Below are positions 6,747 through 16,267 of a stretch of DNA of 64,000 bases, piece by piece. This DNA comes from Paludifilum halophilum. Lineage in GTDB: Bacteria; Bacillota; Bacilli; Thermoactinomycetales; DSM-45169. The position numbers and the translations under genes were made by a program. The notes beneath the pieces are model-generated. The model saw nothing but the letters and a program-made list of their open reading frames with translations. It ran no database searches and had not been told where the DNA came from. The stretch is taken from contig NZ_NOWF01000010.1 in the NCBI RefSeq assembly GCF_002245355.1, positions 41,739 to 105,738 of the forward strand, in the 5' to 3' direction. Within the stretch, counting starts at the first letter, position 1, and every line of letters begins with the position of its first letter.

Positions 6747-9479
6747 GTGTCAGAAGGCAGCCGTTATGTGGACTGGGACACCGAACAAGTGACATCCTAC
6801 TTTGGAGTCGATCCCGCCGAGGGGCTGAATGAAGCACAGGCGGCGGAGCGCCTCCGTAAAACGGGGGCCAACCAGCTGTCCGAAGGGGCCAAGCTGTCGC
6901 CGATGGCTCTGCTCCTCAATCAGTTTAAGGATTTTATGGTACTGGTGTTGCTGGCGGCCACTCTGGTATCCGGGCTGCTGGGGGAATATACCGATGCGAT
7001 CGCTATTATCGCCATTGTCGTATTGAATGCCATACTGGGCTTCGTACAGGAATTCCGGGCGGAGAAGTCATTGAGCGCCTTGAAAAAGTTGTCTGCTCCA
7101 ACAGCCCGGGTGAAGCGGAGCGGGAGATGGATCCGCATCCCGGCGGCGGATCTGGTTCCCGGAGATATGATTTCCCTGGAGAGCGGCGATCGGGTTCCTG
7201 CCGATCTTCGCCTGATTCAGGCGGAAAACTTGTATATCGAGGAGTCGGCCCTCACTGGAGAATCCGTCCCTGTTAACAAAACTGATGCCAAACTGCCCGG
7301 GGGTGAAGTGCCTCTGGGAGACCGTAAGAATATGGGCTTTTTAGGAACCATGGCCGTTCGGGGGACAGGCACCGGCATTGTTGTCGCCACCGGCATGAAC
7401 ACGGAGATGGGCCGGATCGCCCATCTGATTCAGACGACAGAGACGATGCAGACGCCTTTGCAGCGCCGTTTGGAGCAGTTGGGTAAGATTTTGATCGGGG
7501 TTTCCCTATTCCTGACGGCCGTCGTGGTCCTGACGGGAATCATTCACGGACACGAAGCTTACAAGATGTTTTTGGCCGGGGTCAGCCTGGCGGTGGCCGC
7601 CATTCCCGAAGGGTTGCCCGCGATCGTTACGATCGCTCTCGCCCTGGGCGTTCAGCGGATGATCAAGCGGCGGGCGATCGTCCGCAAGCTTCCGTCAGTG
7701 GAAACCTTGGGTTGTGCCTCGGTGATTGGTTCGGATAAGACCGGCACCCTCACCCAAAACAAAATGACGGTCACCCATCTGTGGACGGATGGCCGCCGGA
7801 TGGAGGTAAGCGGATCCGGTTACCGACCGGAGGGAGATTTCCACTGCGACGGCCGCAAGGTGACACCGGGAAAGGATCATGCCTTAAAGCAGTTGTTGGA
7901 AATCGCTGTCCTGTGTAACAATGCCGCTTTGATCCGGGAAGAAGAACGGGAAGGTCTGTTGAGGCGCAAACAGGAAAGCTGGCGGGTCGACGGAGATCCG
8001 ACGGAAGGTGCTTTGTTGGTGGCGGGGGCCAAGGGCGATATGACTTCACAGGGATTGAATCGTATCTGGTCCCGGGTGAAGGAGTTTCCCTTTGATTCGG
8101 AACGGAAAATGATGTCGGTTCTGGTGGAGAAAAAAGGGGGCAAACGGATGCTCCTGGCCAAGGGTGCACCGGATGTTTTGCTCAATAAATGCACCCATAT
8201 TCTGCATCAGGGACGGACGGTTCCTTTGACGGACGCCCTTCGCAGTCAGGTCAGCCGGGTCAATGAGAAGCTGGCATCGATGGCTTTGCGCAATTTGGCC
8301 TTTGCTTGCCGGGAATGGAGCGGGACGGAACCCGCTTCCGAAGCGGCGGCGGAACGGAACCTGGTTTTCGTCGGTTTGGCGGGGATGATCGATCCTCCCC
8401 GGGAAGAGGTGAGGGATGCGATTCGCACCTGCCGCCGGGCCGGGATCAAAACCGTGATGATCACCGGAGACCACCAGACCACCGCTGTGGCCATCGCCCG
8501 GCAATTAGGCATTCTGACAGGGAGCGGTTTGACCGTCAACGGAAGCGAACTTCAACAGATGAGTGATACCCAGTTTCAGAAAAAAGTGAATCACATCGAT
8601 GTTTATGCCCGTGTCTCACCGGAGCACAAATTGAGGATCGTCAAGGCCCTGCAAAAGGAGGGGCATGTAGCGGCAATGACCGGAGACGGAGTAAATGATG
8701 CTCCCGCCATCAAAGCGGCGGATATCGGAATTGCTATGGGAATCACCGGAACGGATGTCTCCAAAGAGGCTTCCTCCCTGGTTCTGGCGGATGATAATTT
8801 CACCACGATCGTGTCGGCCATTGAAGAAGGTCGCAACATTTACGACAATATCCGAAAGTTTATCAGTTACCTGCTGGCCAGCAACGTGGGGGAGATTCTG
8901 GTCATGTTTTTGGCGATGCTCGCCGGGATGCCCCTGCCTTTGGTGCCGATTCAGATCCTGTGGGTCAATTTAGTGACCGACGGTTTGCCGGCGATGGCTC
9001 TCGGGGTGGATCCGGCGGAGGAGGATACGATGGATCGTCCGCCTCGCGACAGCAGGGAGAGTATTTTCGCCCGGGGAGTGGGATGGAAAATCTTGACCCG
9101 GGGGCTTTTGATCGGATTTTGTACACTGGGCGCCTTCTGGGTGGCTTATGCGGAAGCGCCGGACGACTTGGTCCGGGCACAGACCATCGCCTTTTCCACG
9201 CTGGTGCTCGCCCAGTTGATCTATGTGTTCGACTGCCGCAGTCGCCAATCCGTTTTCCATCGAAATCCCTTGAGCAATAAGCCTCTGGTATTGGCGGTAT
9301 TTTCCTCCGCCCTGTTACTGCTGGCAGTGATGTACTATCCGCCGTTGCAGCCGATTTTCCATACGGTTTCATTGGGTTTCCGGGAATGGATCCTCGTCGT
9401 ATCCGCCGCGTCCCTGCCCACCTTGCTGGCCGGAATGATCGACCTTTTCCGTCCCGCCCGGCGTCTGGCTCATGGCTGA
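6747..9479 (+). CDS. yloB: Calcium-translocating P-type ATPase (SERCA-like, YloB family)
   Basis: A 910-residue P2A-type pump, expected to export Ca2+ from the cytoplasm using ATP. All signature elements are present in order: the cation-transporter N-terminal domain, the actuator loop EESALTGESVPVNK, the membrane calcium-site motif AAIPEGLPAIVTIALALGV, the phosphorylated aspartate in SDKTGTLTQNKMTVTHLW, and the hinge MTGDGVNDAPAIKAADIGIA. Six C-terminal membrane helices complete the usual ten. The GTG start at 6747 follows GGGGGAGGGA. B. subtilis YloB is the closest described relative by context, being next to yloA/rqcH. It is transcribed divergently from rqcH. Confidence 0.95.
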   Translation: MSEGSRYVDWDTEQVTSYFGVDPAEGLNEAQAAERLRKTGANQLSEGAKLSPMALLLNQFKDFMVLVLLAATLVSGLLGEYTDAIAIIAIVVLNAILGFVQEFRAEKSLSALKKLSAPTARVKRSGRWIRIPAADLVPGDMISLESGDRVPADLRLIQAENLYIEESALTGESVPVNKTDAKLPGGEVPLGDRKNMGFLGTMAVRGTGTGIVVATGMNTEMGRIAHLIQTTETMQTPLQRRLEQLGKILIGVSLFLTAVVVLTGIIHGHEAYKMFLAGVSLAVAAIPEGLPAIVTIALALGVQRMIKRRAIVRKLPSVETLGCASVIGSDKTGTLTQNKMTVTHLWTDGRRMEVSGSGYRPEGDFHCDGRKVTPGKDHALKQLLEIAVLCNNAALIREEEREGLLRRKQESWRVDGDPTEGALLVAGAKGDMTSQGLNRIWSRVKEFPFDSERKMMSVLVEKKGGKRMLLAKGAPDVLLNKCTHILHQGRTVPLTDALRSQVSRVNEKLASMALRNLAFACREWSGTEPASEAAAERNLVFVGLAGMIDPPREEVRDAIRTCRRAGIKTVMITGDHQTTAVAIARQLGILTGSGLTVNGSELQQMSDTQFQKKVNHIDVYARVSPEHKLRIVKALQKEGHVAAMTGDGVNDAPAIKAADIGIAMGITGTDVSKEASSLVLADDNFTTIVSAIEEGRNIYDNIRKFISYLLASNVGEILVMFLAMLAGMPLPLVPIQILWVNLVTDGLPAMALGVDPAEEDTMDRPPRDSRESIFARGVGWKILTRGLLIGFCTLGAFWVAYAEAPDDLVRAQTIAFSTLVLAQLIYVFDCRSRQSVFHRNPLSNKPLVLAVFSSALLLLAVMYYPPLQPIFHTVSLGFREWILVVSAASLPTLLAGMIDLFRPARRLAHG

Positions 9480-9547
9480 TACCCGCAACGGAACCCCTGA
9501 TCGTTGAAAAGTGGTGCCGGCTGATGTATTCTCATAGGGAAACCGAC

Positions 9548-9589
9548 CCGATGGTTGCTTGAAGCGCCATCGGTTTGTTTTATCTTTTG
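9548..9589 (+). terminator. Terminator of yloB
   Basis: A stem CCGATGG/CCATCGG (9548-9554 with 9567-9573) is followed by the T-rich run TTTGTTTTATCTTTT. It lies immediately upstream of dapF, so dapF needs its own promoter or readthrough. Confidence 0.75.
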
Positions 9590-9637
9590 ATGAAAGGACG
9601 AGGATGGCGCGTTCTTCATGGGACAGCGCCGACAGCG

Positions 9638-10465
9638 ATGAATTTTACCAAAATGCACGGGTTGGGAAACGACTTTGTCATCGTCTCCGGGGAGGAAAGG
9701 CCGCCGGAAAATACGCCGGATTTGGCCCGGCGGATCTGTGACCGCCACTTTGGAGTGGGAGCCGACGGCCTGGTTTTTATCCTCCCTTCGGAATCCGGCG
9801 ACTTTGCCATGCGGATCATCAATGCCGACGGAAGTGAAGCGGAGCAATGCGGAAACGCCGTCCGGTGTGTCTCCAAGTTTTTTTACGAGCGGATGTCCCG
9901 GGCCCGCCGGGAACTCCGGGTTGAAACAGGGGCCGGTCTGCAGCGGGTCTGGCTGGAACCCGACGGGGAGAAAGTGCGTCGTGTCCGGGTAGACATGGGT
10001 CGCCCCGTTCTGGAAGGGAAGGCGGTTCCCACGACCATCGATGCGGAATCGGTGGTGGCGTATCCGGTGGAAGTGGGAGAACGGACATTTTCTTTCACCG
10101 CTGTTTCCATGGGCAATCCCCATGCGGTCATCCCGGTGGAGGATGCCATCGCTTTTCCGGTGGAGTTCTGGGGACCCAAACTGGAAGTCCACCCCCTCTT
10201 TCCCCATCAGACCAATGTGGAGTTCGTCTCTTTCCGTTCCCGGTCGGAGCTGGATATGCGTGTCTGGGAACGGGGAGTCGGTCGGACAATGGCTTGCGGG
10301 TCCGGTGCCTGCGCTTCCGCCGTCGCTTCGGCTCTGACGGGTCGGACGGATCGGCGGGTCACGGTTCATCTTCAGGGAGGGGATTTGGAGATCGATTGGA
10401 ACGAAAAAGACGACCGCGTTTACATGACGGGTCCGGCGGAGACGGTGTTTGAAGGAAAGTGGTGA
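9638..10465 (+). CDS. dapF: Diaminopimelate epimerase
   Basis: DapF interconverts LL- and meso-diaminopimelate for lysine and peptidoglycan synthesis, without a cofactor, using two cysteines. Both are visible: one in EQCGNAVRC (about Cys71) and one in MACGSGACAS (about Cys220). The 275-residue length fits the family. The start ATG at 9638 (MNFTKMHGLGNDF) is chosen by family alignment, although no good ribosome-binding site precedes it. An in-frame ATG at 9590 also lacks one and directly abuts the yloB terminator. Confidence 0.95.
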   Translation: MNFTKMHGLGNDFVIVSGEERPPENTPDLARRICDRHFGVGADGLVFILPSESGDFAMRIINADGSEAEQCGNAVRCVSKFFYERMSRARRELRVETGAGLQRVWLEPDGEKVRRVRVDMGRPVLEGKAVPTTIDAESVVAYPVEVGERTFSFTAVSMGNPHAVIPVEDAIAFPVEFWGPKLEVHPLFPHQTNVEFVSFRSRSELDMRVWERGVGRTMACGSGACASAVASALTGRTDRRVTVHLQGGDLEIDWNEKDDRVYMTGPAETVFEGKW

Positions 10466-10483
10466 GTCTCGACTGATTTTTCA

Positions 10484-10512
10484 TTTCATGCTCTCCGCTT
10501 TCGTTGTATAAT
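10484..10512 (+). promoter_or_regulatory. Promoter of ilvA
   Basis: A perfect -10 TATAAT (10507-10512) has a weak -35 (TTTCAT, 10484-10489) 17 bases upstream. The expected transcription start near 10519 lies downstream of the first in-frame TTG (10515), which argues for the later ilvA start. Confidence 0.6.
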
Positions 10513-10541
10513 GGTTGGAAAAACAATCGGGGGCATGTTCA

Positions 10542-11837
10542 TTGAAACAAGAGGTTGCGAATGGTGTGAAGGAGCGCAATCATCAAGACCGGCAGACGGT
10601 AACCGTCGAGGATATCATTTTCGCCAATCATTTGTTGAAAGATGTTGCCATCCATACTCCCTTACAGCGGAATGAGATCCTGTCCAACCGGTACGGGTGT
10701 GACGTGTATTTGAAACGGGAGGATTTGCAGGTCGTCCGTTCCTTTAAACTGAGGGGAGCATACAATGTGATCCGCAACCTGCCGACGGAAAGGCTGGAAA
10801 ACGGGGTGGTCTGCGCCAGTGCGGGAAACCATGCCCAAGGGATCGCCTACTCCTGTCAAAGCTTGCAGATCACGGGGAAAATCTTTATGCCCAACACCAC
10901 ACCCAGCCAGAAGGTGACCCAAGTCAAGCGGTTCGGCGGTCCCTATGTCGAGGTAATCCTGTCCGGAGACACTTTCGATGATTCCCTGGCAGAGGCTTTG
11001 GCCTATGGTAAGAAGCACGGGATGGAGTTTATCCACCCCTTTGAAAATCCGAAGACCATCGCCGGACAAGGGACGGTAGGCCTGGAAATTTTGAACGACA
11101 TGCAAAAACCGGTGGATTATCTCTTTGTCGGCATCGGCGGTGGAGGGTTGGCCGCAGGAGTCGGCTCTTACGTCAAAAGCTTGAGTCCCTCAACCCAAAT
11201 GGTTGGAGTGGAAGCGACGGGAGCCCCTTCCATGAAACGTTCGGTAGAGACCGGTCAAGTGGTTTCTCTGGACCGGGTCGATAAATTCGTCGACGGAACC
11301 GCCGTTCAGAGGGTGGGAGAGATTAATTTTCAAATCTGCAGGGAAGTGGTCGATGAATTCGCCCTGGTTCCGGAAGGAAAAGTATGTACCACCATTCTGG
11401 ACTTGTACAACGAGAACGCCATTGTCGCCGAGCCGGCGGGTGCTTTATCCATCGCCGCCCTGGATCAATACCGGGACCGGATCAAGGGAAAGAGTGTAGT
11501 CTGTGTGGTAAGCGGAGGGAACAACGATATCGACCGGATGCAGGAGATCAAGGAGCGTTCCCTCATTTTCGAAGGGTTGAAGCATTATTTTACGGTCAAT
11601 TTTCCGCAGCGGGCCGGCGCGTTACGGGAGTTTCTGGATGAGGTGCTGGGTCCCGACGACGACATCACTCGCTTTGAGTACACGAAGAAAAACAGTAAAG
11701 AGAACGGGCCCGCCCTGGTGGGCATTGAGTTGAAACGCCGGTCGGACTATACGCCGCTGATCGAACGGATGAGAAAAAAAGGTTTTCAGTATATGGAGAT
11801 CAATAAAGATCCTTATTTGTTCAATCTGTTAATCTGA
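10542..11837 (+). CDS. ilvA: Threonine ammonia-lyase (threonine dehydratase), biosynthetic type
   Basis: IlvA converts threonine to 2-oxobutanoate for isoleucine synthesis. The PLP lysine is in VVRSFKLRGAYN (about Lys69), the phosphate-binding glycine loop is GIGGGGLAAGVGS, and a single C-terminal ACT-like regulatory domain runs from about GLKHYFTVNFP to the end, as in the shorter Bacillus IlvA. TTG 10542 is taken as start because GGGGGC lies seven bases upstream and the promoter start site is downstream of TTG 10515. The gene appears monocistronic, ending in its own hairpin. Confidence 0.94.
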   Translation: MKQEVANGVKERNHQDRQTVTVEDIIFANHLLKDVAIHTPLQRNEILSNRYGCDVYLKREDLQVVRSFKLRGAYNVIRNLPTERLENGVVCASAGNHAQGIAYSCQSLQITGKIFMPNTTPSQKVTQVKRFGGPYVEVILSGDTFDDSLAEALAYGKKHGMEFIHPFENPKTIAGQGTVGLEILNDMQKPVDYLFVGIGGGGLAAGVGSYVKSLSPSTQMVGVEATGAPSMKRSVETGQVVSLDRVDKFVDGTAVQRVGEINFQICREVVDEFALVPEGKVCTTILDLYNENAIVAEPAGALSIAALDQYRDRIKGKSVVCVVSGGNNDIDRMQEIKERSLIFEGLKHYFTVNFPQRAGALREFLDEVLGPDDDITRFEYTKKNSKENGPALVGIELKRRSDYTPLIERMRKKGFQYMEINKDPYLFNLLI

Positions 11838-11841
11838 GCCC

Positions 11842-11876
11842 AACAGCCGAGGGAGTTCCCTTCGGCTGTTTTCTTC
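11842..11876 (+). terminator. Terminator of ilvA
   Basis: Inverted repeat AACAGCCGA...TTCGGCTGTT with a T-rich tail (TTTTCTT), five bases after the ilvA stop. Confidence 0.85.
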
Positions 11877-12044
11877 GTGAATGAGTCTTAGCCTCAGGGT
11901 ACTTGACGATAAGACCCTATTCTTTTCTTTCCTCCAGCAATCAGAAGTGTATTTGCTTTTGTGTGGATGGACCTGCTACGATGTGAATATTCAGACGTGT
12001 TCCGGACAAGCGATGGTTTCTGGATCGTTGAGGAGGTGGCACAG

Positions 12045-12365
12045 GTGAAAAAGGATCAGGATGCGCGGGATTCGGGATGGCGGGAAGATCCGCGATATAA
12101 GATCGCCAACCGGGAAGCGGGGACCGGCGTCGGACTGGCTCTGCTCAACTTTTTCTGGTGGTTCGGTTTTGCTTACGGGATGGGGTCGAGGCCGGTGGAG
12201 GAATATCGTTATATTCTCGGTTTTCCGGACTGGTTTTTTTACAGTTGTATCATCGGCTTTTTCGTGATTGGTTTTTTGGTTTGGGCGGTCGTTACTTTTT
12301 TATTTGAAGATGTTTCCTTGGAAGATTCCCCGGAGGAACAGGAAGGGGGTGGAGAAAGCGAATGA
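12045..12365 (+). CDS. yhdT: YhdT-like small membrane protein (DUF997), partner of PanF
   Basis: A 106-residue protein with two membrane helices (about residues 27-47 and 63-85) and an acidic C-terminus. YhdT/DUF997 proteins are regularly encoded directly before the sodium/pantothenate symporter, as here. The GTG start at 12045 is preceded by AGGAGG at a good distance; upstream in-frame ATG codons at 11961 and 11967 have no site. The stop overlaps the panF start by four bases (ATGA), implying translational coupling. Its precise role in the transporter is not established. Confidence 0.85.
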   Translation: MKKDQDARDSGWREDPRYKIANREAGTGVGLALLNFFWWFGFAYGMGSRPVEEYRYILGFPDWFFYSCIIGFFVIGFLVWAVVTFLFEDVSLEDSPEEQEGGGESE

Positions 12366-13831
12366 ATGTTTCCCTTGTCTGGCCGATGCTTTTGTACTTG
12401 GCCGCTGTTTTCGTCATCGGCTATTTTTCCTCCAAACATATGGGCAAAGCCCCGCGGTTTTTGCAGGAATATTTTCTTGGGGGGAGGGAGTTGGGCGGGT
12501 TTATGCTGGCGATGACCCTGACGGCTACTTACGGGAGCGCCAGCAGCTTTCTCGGAGGTCCGGGAACGGCTTATACGCTGGGCCTCGGTTGGGTCTTGCT
12601 CGCCATGTCCCAACTAGTGACCGGATATTTTACGCTGGCGGTGCTGGGGAAAAAATTCGCCATCATGTCCCGGAAAATCGGGGCGGTCACCCTGGTGGAC
12701 TTTTTACAGGCTCGCTATCGCAGTAAGGGAGTCGTCTTATGGTCCTCCTTTGCCATCCTGCTGTTTCTGTTTTCGGCGATGGCCGCCCAATGGGTGGGAG
12801 GGGGCCGTCTGATTCAATCCTTTACCGGCATTCCCTATGAGGCGGCTCTGTTCATCTTTGCCGTCACGGTTCTGGGGTATGTGGCGGTGGGAGGCTTTCG
12901 CGCCGTGGCGATCACCGATGCCATTCAAGGGGTGATCATGGTGGCGGGAACCGTTGTCTTGCTGATCGCGACCGTGGTGGTCGGTGGTGGGGTGGAGCCG
13001 ATCATGGAAAAGCTGGCGGCGGAGAATCCCCGTCTGATCACACCCTTCGGAGCGGATGGTTCCTTGACCCCCTTATATGTCTCATCCTTCTGGATTCTGG
13101 TCGGGGTCGGTGTAGTCGGACTCCCCCAAGTGGCGGTCCGGGCGATGTCTTATAAAGATTCGCGGGCGATGCACCGGGCCATGGTGATCGGTACTTTTGT
13201 TATTGGCGCGATTATGCTGGGGATGCATTTGATCGGCGTCTTTGCCCGGGCCGTCGTTCCCGGGGTAGAGGTGGGGGACACGGTGATGCCTGTTCTCGCT
13301 TTGAAGGTGTTGCCGGCGTGGTTGGCGGGAATCTTCCTGGCGGCACCGATGGCGGCGATCATGTCGACGGTGGACTCCCTTCTGCTTTTAATCAGTTCCA
13401 CCCTGATCAAGGATGTCTATTTGAACTATATCCGCCCGGAAGCCGATGCTCGTACCGTGAAGATCCTCAGTGTCACCGTGACGGCGGTAATCGGCGTTTT
13501 GGTATTTTTGACAGCGATAAAACCGCCGGAACTTCTCATTTGGCTCAATTTGTACGCCTTTGGTGGGCTGGAGGCCGCTTTTATCTGGCCGATTGTTCTC
13601 GGTTTGTACTGGAAGAAGGGAAATGACTGCGGTGCGATGATTTCCATCATTGTCGGTATGGCGTCCTACCTGGTTTTCGGGAGAATTTGGGAGAATCCCC
13701 TGGGAATGCACGGCGTCGTATTGCCTGTGATTTTATCGTTGCTCGGGTATGTTATTGGAAGTTGGCTGACCAGTCATCGCGACAGGGAGCGGCAGCGGGA
13801 GATTATCGTCCGTTTTTGGGGTGTCCGGTAA
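12362..13831 (+). CDS. panF: Sodium/pantothenate symporter
   Basis: A 489-residue sodium:solute symporter (SSS family) predicted to import pantothenate with Na+ for coenzyme A synthesis. About 13 hydrophobic helices are visible. Family hallmarks include the early segment FLQEYFLGGRELGGFMLAM followed by TLTATYGSASSFLGGPGTAY, and the GVIGLPQ-like segment GVGVVGLPQVAVRAMSYKD. The assignment to pantothenate rests on the YhdT gene in front and on overall similarity to PanF; other SSS substrates cannot be excluded from sequence alone. Confidence 0.88.
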   Translation: MNVSLVWPMLLYLAAVFVIGYFSSKHMGKAPRFLQEYFLGGRELGGFMLAMTLTATYGSASSFLGGPGTAYTLGLGWVLLAMSQLVTGYFTLAVLGKKFAIMSRKIGAVTLVDFLQARYRSKGVVLWSSFAILLFLFSAMAAQWVGGGRLIQSFTGIPYEAALFIFAVTVLGYVAVGGFRAVAITDAIQGVIMVAGTVVLLIATVVVGGGVEPIMEKLAAENPRLITPFGADGSLTPLYVSSFWILVGVGVVGLPQVAVRAMSYKDSRAMHRAMVIGTFVIGAIMLGMHLIGVFARAVVPGVEVGDTVMPVLALKVLPAWLAGIFLAAPMAAIMSTVDSLLLLISSTLIKDVYLNYIRPEADARTVKILSVTVTAVIGVLVFLTAIKPPELLIWLNLYAFGGLEAAFIWPIVLGLYWKKGNDCGAMISIIVGMASYLVFGRIWENPLGMHGVVLPVILSLLGYVIGSWLTSHRDRERQREIIVRFWGVR

Positions 13832-13923
13832 CCGGCGGGATTCTGAGGCTTCCTTCTCCCTGCAGGCGGTATGAACCCGGATTTTTATTTCGGCGTTTTT
13901 TTGTATGGATCAATTCGGAGCAA

Positions 13924-13953
13924 TTGACATCGTAGTTATAAAATTAGTAGAAT
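13924..13953 (+). promoter_or_regulatory. Promoter of the peroxiredoxin transcript
   Basis: TTGACA (13924-13929), an 18-base spacer and TAGAAT (13948-13953). The implied start near 13960 leaves an unusually long leader of about 250 bases before the coding region. Apart from this promoter and the leader structures, no gene is seen in 13832-14207. Confidence 0.7.
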
Positions 13954-14117
13954 ACAAAGAAACCGATAACCAAGTAAGTTGATAAGAATTCATTCCTATT
14001 GGGTCGAATCTTGGGTTTTTGCTTTTTTAAAGGAGGTGATCGCCGGCTTCTTTCGGACCGTGTCTCGCAGCTCATCGTTCCCCGGTCGTGAGGTTGGAGT
14101 CCAACATATCCGAAGAC

Positions 14118-14171
14118 AGGCTTGTTGATGAACCATATGGCTCATCCCATTGCTGAATCATCAACAAGCCT
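14118..14171 (+). repeat. Perfect 14-bp inverted repeat in the peroxiredoxin leader
   Basis: AGGCTTGTTGATGA (14118-14131) is exactly complementary to 14158-14171, with a 26-base loop. There is no T-run, so it is not an ordinary terminator. A further strong Shine-Dalgarno-like AAAGGAGGTGATC lies upstream at about 14029-14041, without an obvious long reading frame behind it. Confidence 0.7.
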
Positions 14172-14207
14172 GACCCAAAAAGATTCACATATTAGGAGGT
14201 ATTTTTC

Positions 14208-14864
14208 ATGTCCACGGAGATCGAAACGCAAGCGACCCCCACCCTTCCGAAAATCGGCGATCCCGCCCCGCAATTTACCGCAAAGACTACACAAGGAGAG
14301 GTCAGCCTTTCCGATTATAAAGGCAAATGGGTTCTCCTCTTTTCCCATCCCGCGGATTTTACCCCGGTATGCACCACGGAGTTTATCGCTTTTGCGAAGC
14401 AGAACGATGAGTTTGCCAAGCGGGATGTTCAATTGCTCGGTCTCAGCATCGACAGCCTTCCGGCTCATTTGGCCTGGGTCAATAATATCCGCGAAAAAAT
14501 GGGCGTGGAGGTTCCTTTCCCTGTCATCGCCGATCTGTCGACGGCAGTGGCTCAAAAATACGGCATGATTCACCCGGAAGCCAGTGAAACCACCACGGTT
14601 CGCTGTGTATTCGTCATCGACGACAAGCAAGTGATTCGGGCTATCATTTATTACCCGCTCAATGTCGGACGGAACATCGATGAGGTGCTTCGTTTGGTCG
14701 ACGCACTGCAAACGGCGGATAAACATGCCGTTGCCGCTCCCGCCAACTGGCGGCCCGGCGAGGAAGTGGTCGAGCCGGCACCGCAGAATGACGCCGGGGT
14801 GAAGGAACGGTTGAAAGAAAACACGGAAGGAACCGACTGGTACCTCAAGAAAAAGAAACTTTAA
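14208..14864 (+). CDS. Peroxiredoxin (Prx6/AhpC1-like)
   Basis: A thiol peroxidase expected to reduce hydrogen and organic peroxides in the cytoplasm. The peroxidatic cysteine lies in the HPADFTPVCTTEF motif (about residue 55), and the long C-terminal arm (WRPGEEVVEPAP...GTDWYLKKKKL) is typical of the archaeal/Prx6 subgroup of about 215-250 residues. Only two cysteines are evident, so the resolving partner is unclear. The ATG follows TTAGGAGGTATTTTTC. It is monocistronic, with a long structured leader and its own terminator, so post-transcriptional control is plausible. Confidence 0.93.
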   Translation: MSTEIETQATPTLPKIGDPAPQFTAKTTQGEVSLSDYKGKWVLLFSHPADFTPVCTTEFIAFAKQNDEFAKRDVQLLGLSIDSLPAHLAWVNNIREKMGVEVPFPVIADLSTAVAQKYGMIHPEASETTTVRCVFVIDDKQVIRAIIYYPLNVGRNIDEVLRLVDALQTADKHAVAAPANWRPGEEVVEPAPQNDAGVKERLKENTEGTDWYLKKKKL

Positions 14865-14869
14865 CGATT

Positions 14870-14900
14870 AACCCCGGAATTTTTCCGGGGTTTCTTTTTG
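14870..14900 (+). terminator. Terminator of the peroxiredoxin gene
   Basis: AACCCCGGA (14870-14878) pairs with TCCGGGGTT (14884-14892), followed by TTCTTTTTG. Confidence 0.88.
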
Positions 14901-14911
14901 TTTGGTTTTTA

Positions 14912-14940
14912 TTGACGGTAAATGGTTGGTTTGGTGTAAC
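14912..14940 (+). promoter_or_regulatory. Candidate promoter of the Tm-1-like gene pair
   Basis: TTGACG (14912-14917), a 17-base spacer and TGTAAC (14935-14940), about 70 bases before the TTG start at 15009. Confidence 0.5.
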
Positions 14941-15008
14941 AGTGGGCTGTTTTTTTTCGTTTATATGATTACATGGAATATTATTATTGTTTTAAGGAGA
15001 GGGAGTCT

Positions 15009-16214
15009 TTGTCAAAAACAATTGCTGTCGTCGGTGCGTTGGACACCAAAGGAAAGGACTATGCTTTTGTCAAGCAGGAAATCGAGAAGCGGGGCCATCA
15101 TGCCCTTCTGATCAATACGGGTATTCTCGAAGCCCCTTATATTGAACCGGACATCTCTTCCGAACAGGTCGCCGAAGCCAGCGGTGTCTCCTTGGAGGAA
15201 CTGAGAGAAAAAAGGGATAAGTCCCTGGCTATGTCGGCTATGACCAAGGGAGTGGCGGTTATAGTCAAGGAGTTGTTTGAAGCGGGTAAGATCGATGCCG
15301 GTTTTTCGATGGGGGGGTCCAACGGTACCATCATCGGAACGGCGGCTTTGCGGGCTCTTCCCATCGGTGTCCCCAAAGTGATGGTGAGTACGGTTGCTTC
15401 CGGAGATACGCAACCCTATGTCGGAATCAGCGATGTGGTGATGTTTCCATCCATTTTGGATGTTTCAGGGGTTAATCGATTCAGCGCCCATATCTATACG
15501 AACGCTGTCGGCGCAGTGGTCGGTATGGTGGAGGCGGAGCAGCCGAAAATCGATGGCAATCCGTTGATAACGGCATCCATGTTTGGAAATACGACGACAG
15601 CTGTCAACCAGTGTACCGAGCATCTGGAGAAAGAAGGCTACGAAGTTCTGGTCTTTCACGCGACGGGGACTGGTGGTCAGACAATGGAAGCGCTGGTGGA
15701 GAAGGGATACATCACCGGGATGCTGGATATCACCACCACAGAATTGGCCGATGAGCTGGTGGGCGGAGTCTTGTCCGCAGGTCCGACGCGGATGGATGCG
15801 GCGGCAAAGTGGGGGTTGCCTCAGGTGATTGCACCGGGTTGTCTGGACATGGTCAATTTTTGGGATATGGACAGTGTGCCCGCTGAATTCAAGGACCGGG
15901 TGATCTATCAGTGGAATCCCAATGTGACCCTGATGCGGACCAATCCCGAGGAAAATGAGGCCCTGGGAAGAATTCTCGCCGAAAAGGCGAATCGGTGTAC
16001 CGGACCGGCGGCTGTATTTTTACCCCTAAAGGGGGTTTCGGCATTGGACGCTCCGGATAAGGAGTTTTGGTGGCCGGAAGCGGATGAGGCTTTGTTCGCC
16101 TCCATTAAAAGATATATTAGGAAAGAAATTCCGGTTTATGAATTGGACTACAATATCAACGATCCGGAGTTTGCAAAAGCGGCGACGGACAAGTTATTGG
16201 AATTGCTCGATTAG
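15009..16214 (+). CDS. Tm-1-like ATP-binding domain protein (UPF0261)
   Basis: A 401-residue member of UPF0261, homologous to the N-terminal half of the plant antiviral protein Tm-1. Structures of that half show an ATP-binding fold; the bacterial function is unknown. Family features seen: [19 protein letters not shown] at the N-terminus, the [17 protein letters not shown] loop, [14 protein letters not shown] and the [15 protein letters not shown] segment. TTG 15009 is used because AAGGAGAGGGA precedes it. It is followed after 53 bases by the gene for the other Tm-1 half, so the two probably work as a complex or in one pathway. Confidence 0.88.
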   Translation: MSKTIAVVGALDTKGKDYAFVKQEIEKRGHHALLINTGILEAPYIEPDISSEQVAEASGVSLEELREKRDKSLAMSAMTKGVAVIVKELFEAGKIDAGFSMGGSNGTIIGTAALRALPIGVPKVMVSTVASGDTQPYVGISDVVMFPSILDVSGVNRFSAHIYTNAVGAVVGMVEAEQPKIDGNPLITASMFGNTTTAVNQCTEHLEKEGYEVLVFHATGTGGQTMEALVEKGYITGMLDITTTELADELVGGVLSAGPTRMDAAAKWGLPQVIAPGCLDMVNFWDMDSVPAEFKDRVIYQWNPNVTLMRTNPEENEALGRILAEKANRCTGPAAVFLPLKGVSALDAPDKEFWWPEADEALFASIKRYIRKEIPVYELDYNINDPEFAKAATDKLLELLD

Positions 16215-16267
16215 AGTGGGGAAAGCGCTTAAATCTCTCCAAAAACAAATCGAAAGCGGGGAACCGT

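Noticed and set aside
14029..14041. AAAGGAGGTGATC as a 16S rRNA 3'-end fragment
   Set aside because: It matches the anti-Shine-Dalgarno complement only over the SD itself; the flanks show no rRNA similarity, so it is treated as an orphan SD-like site.
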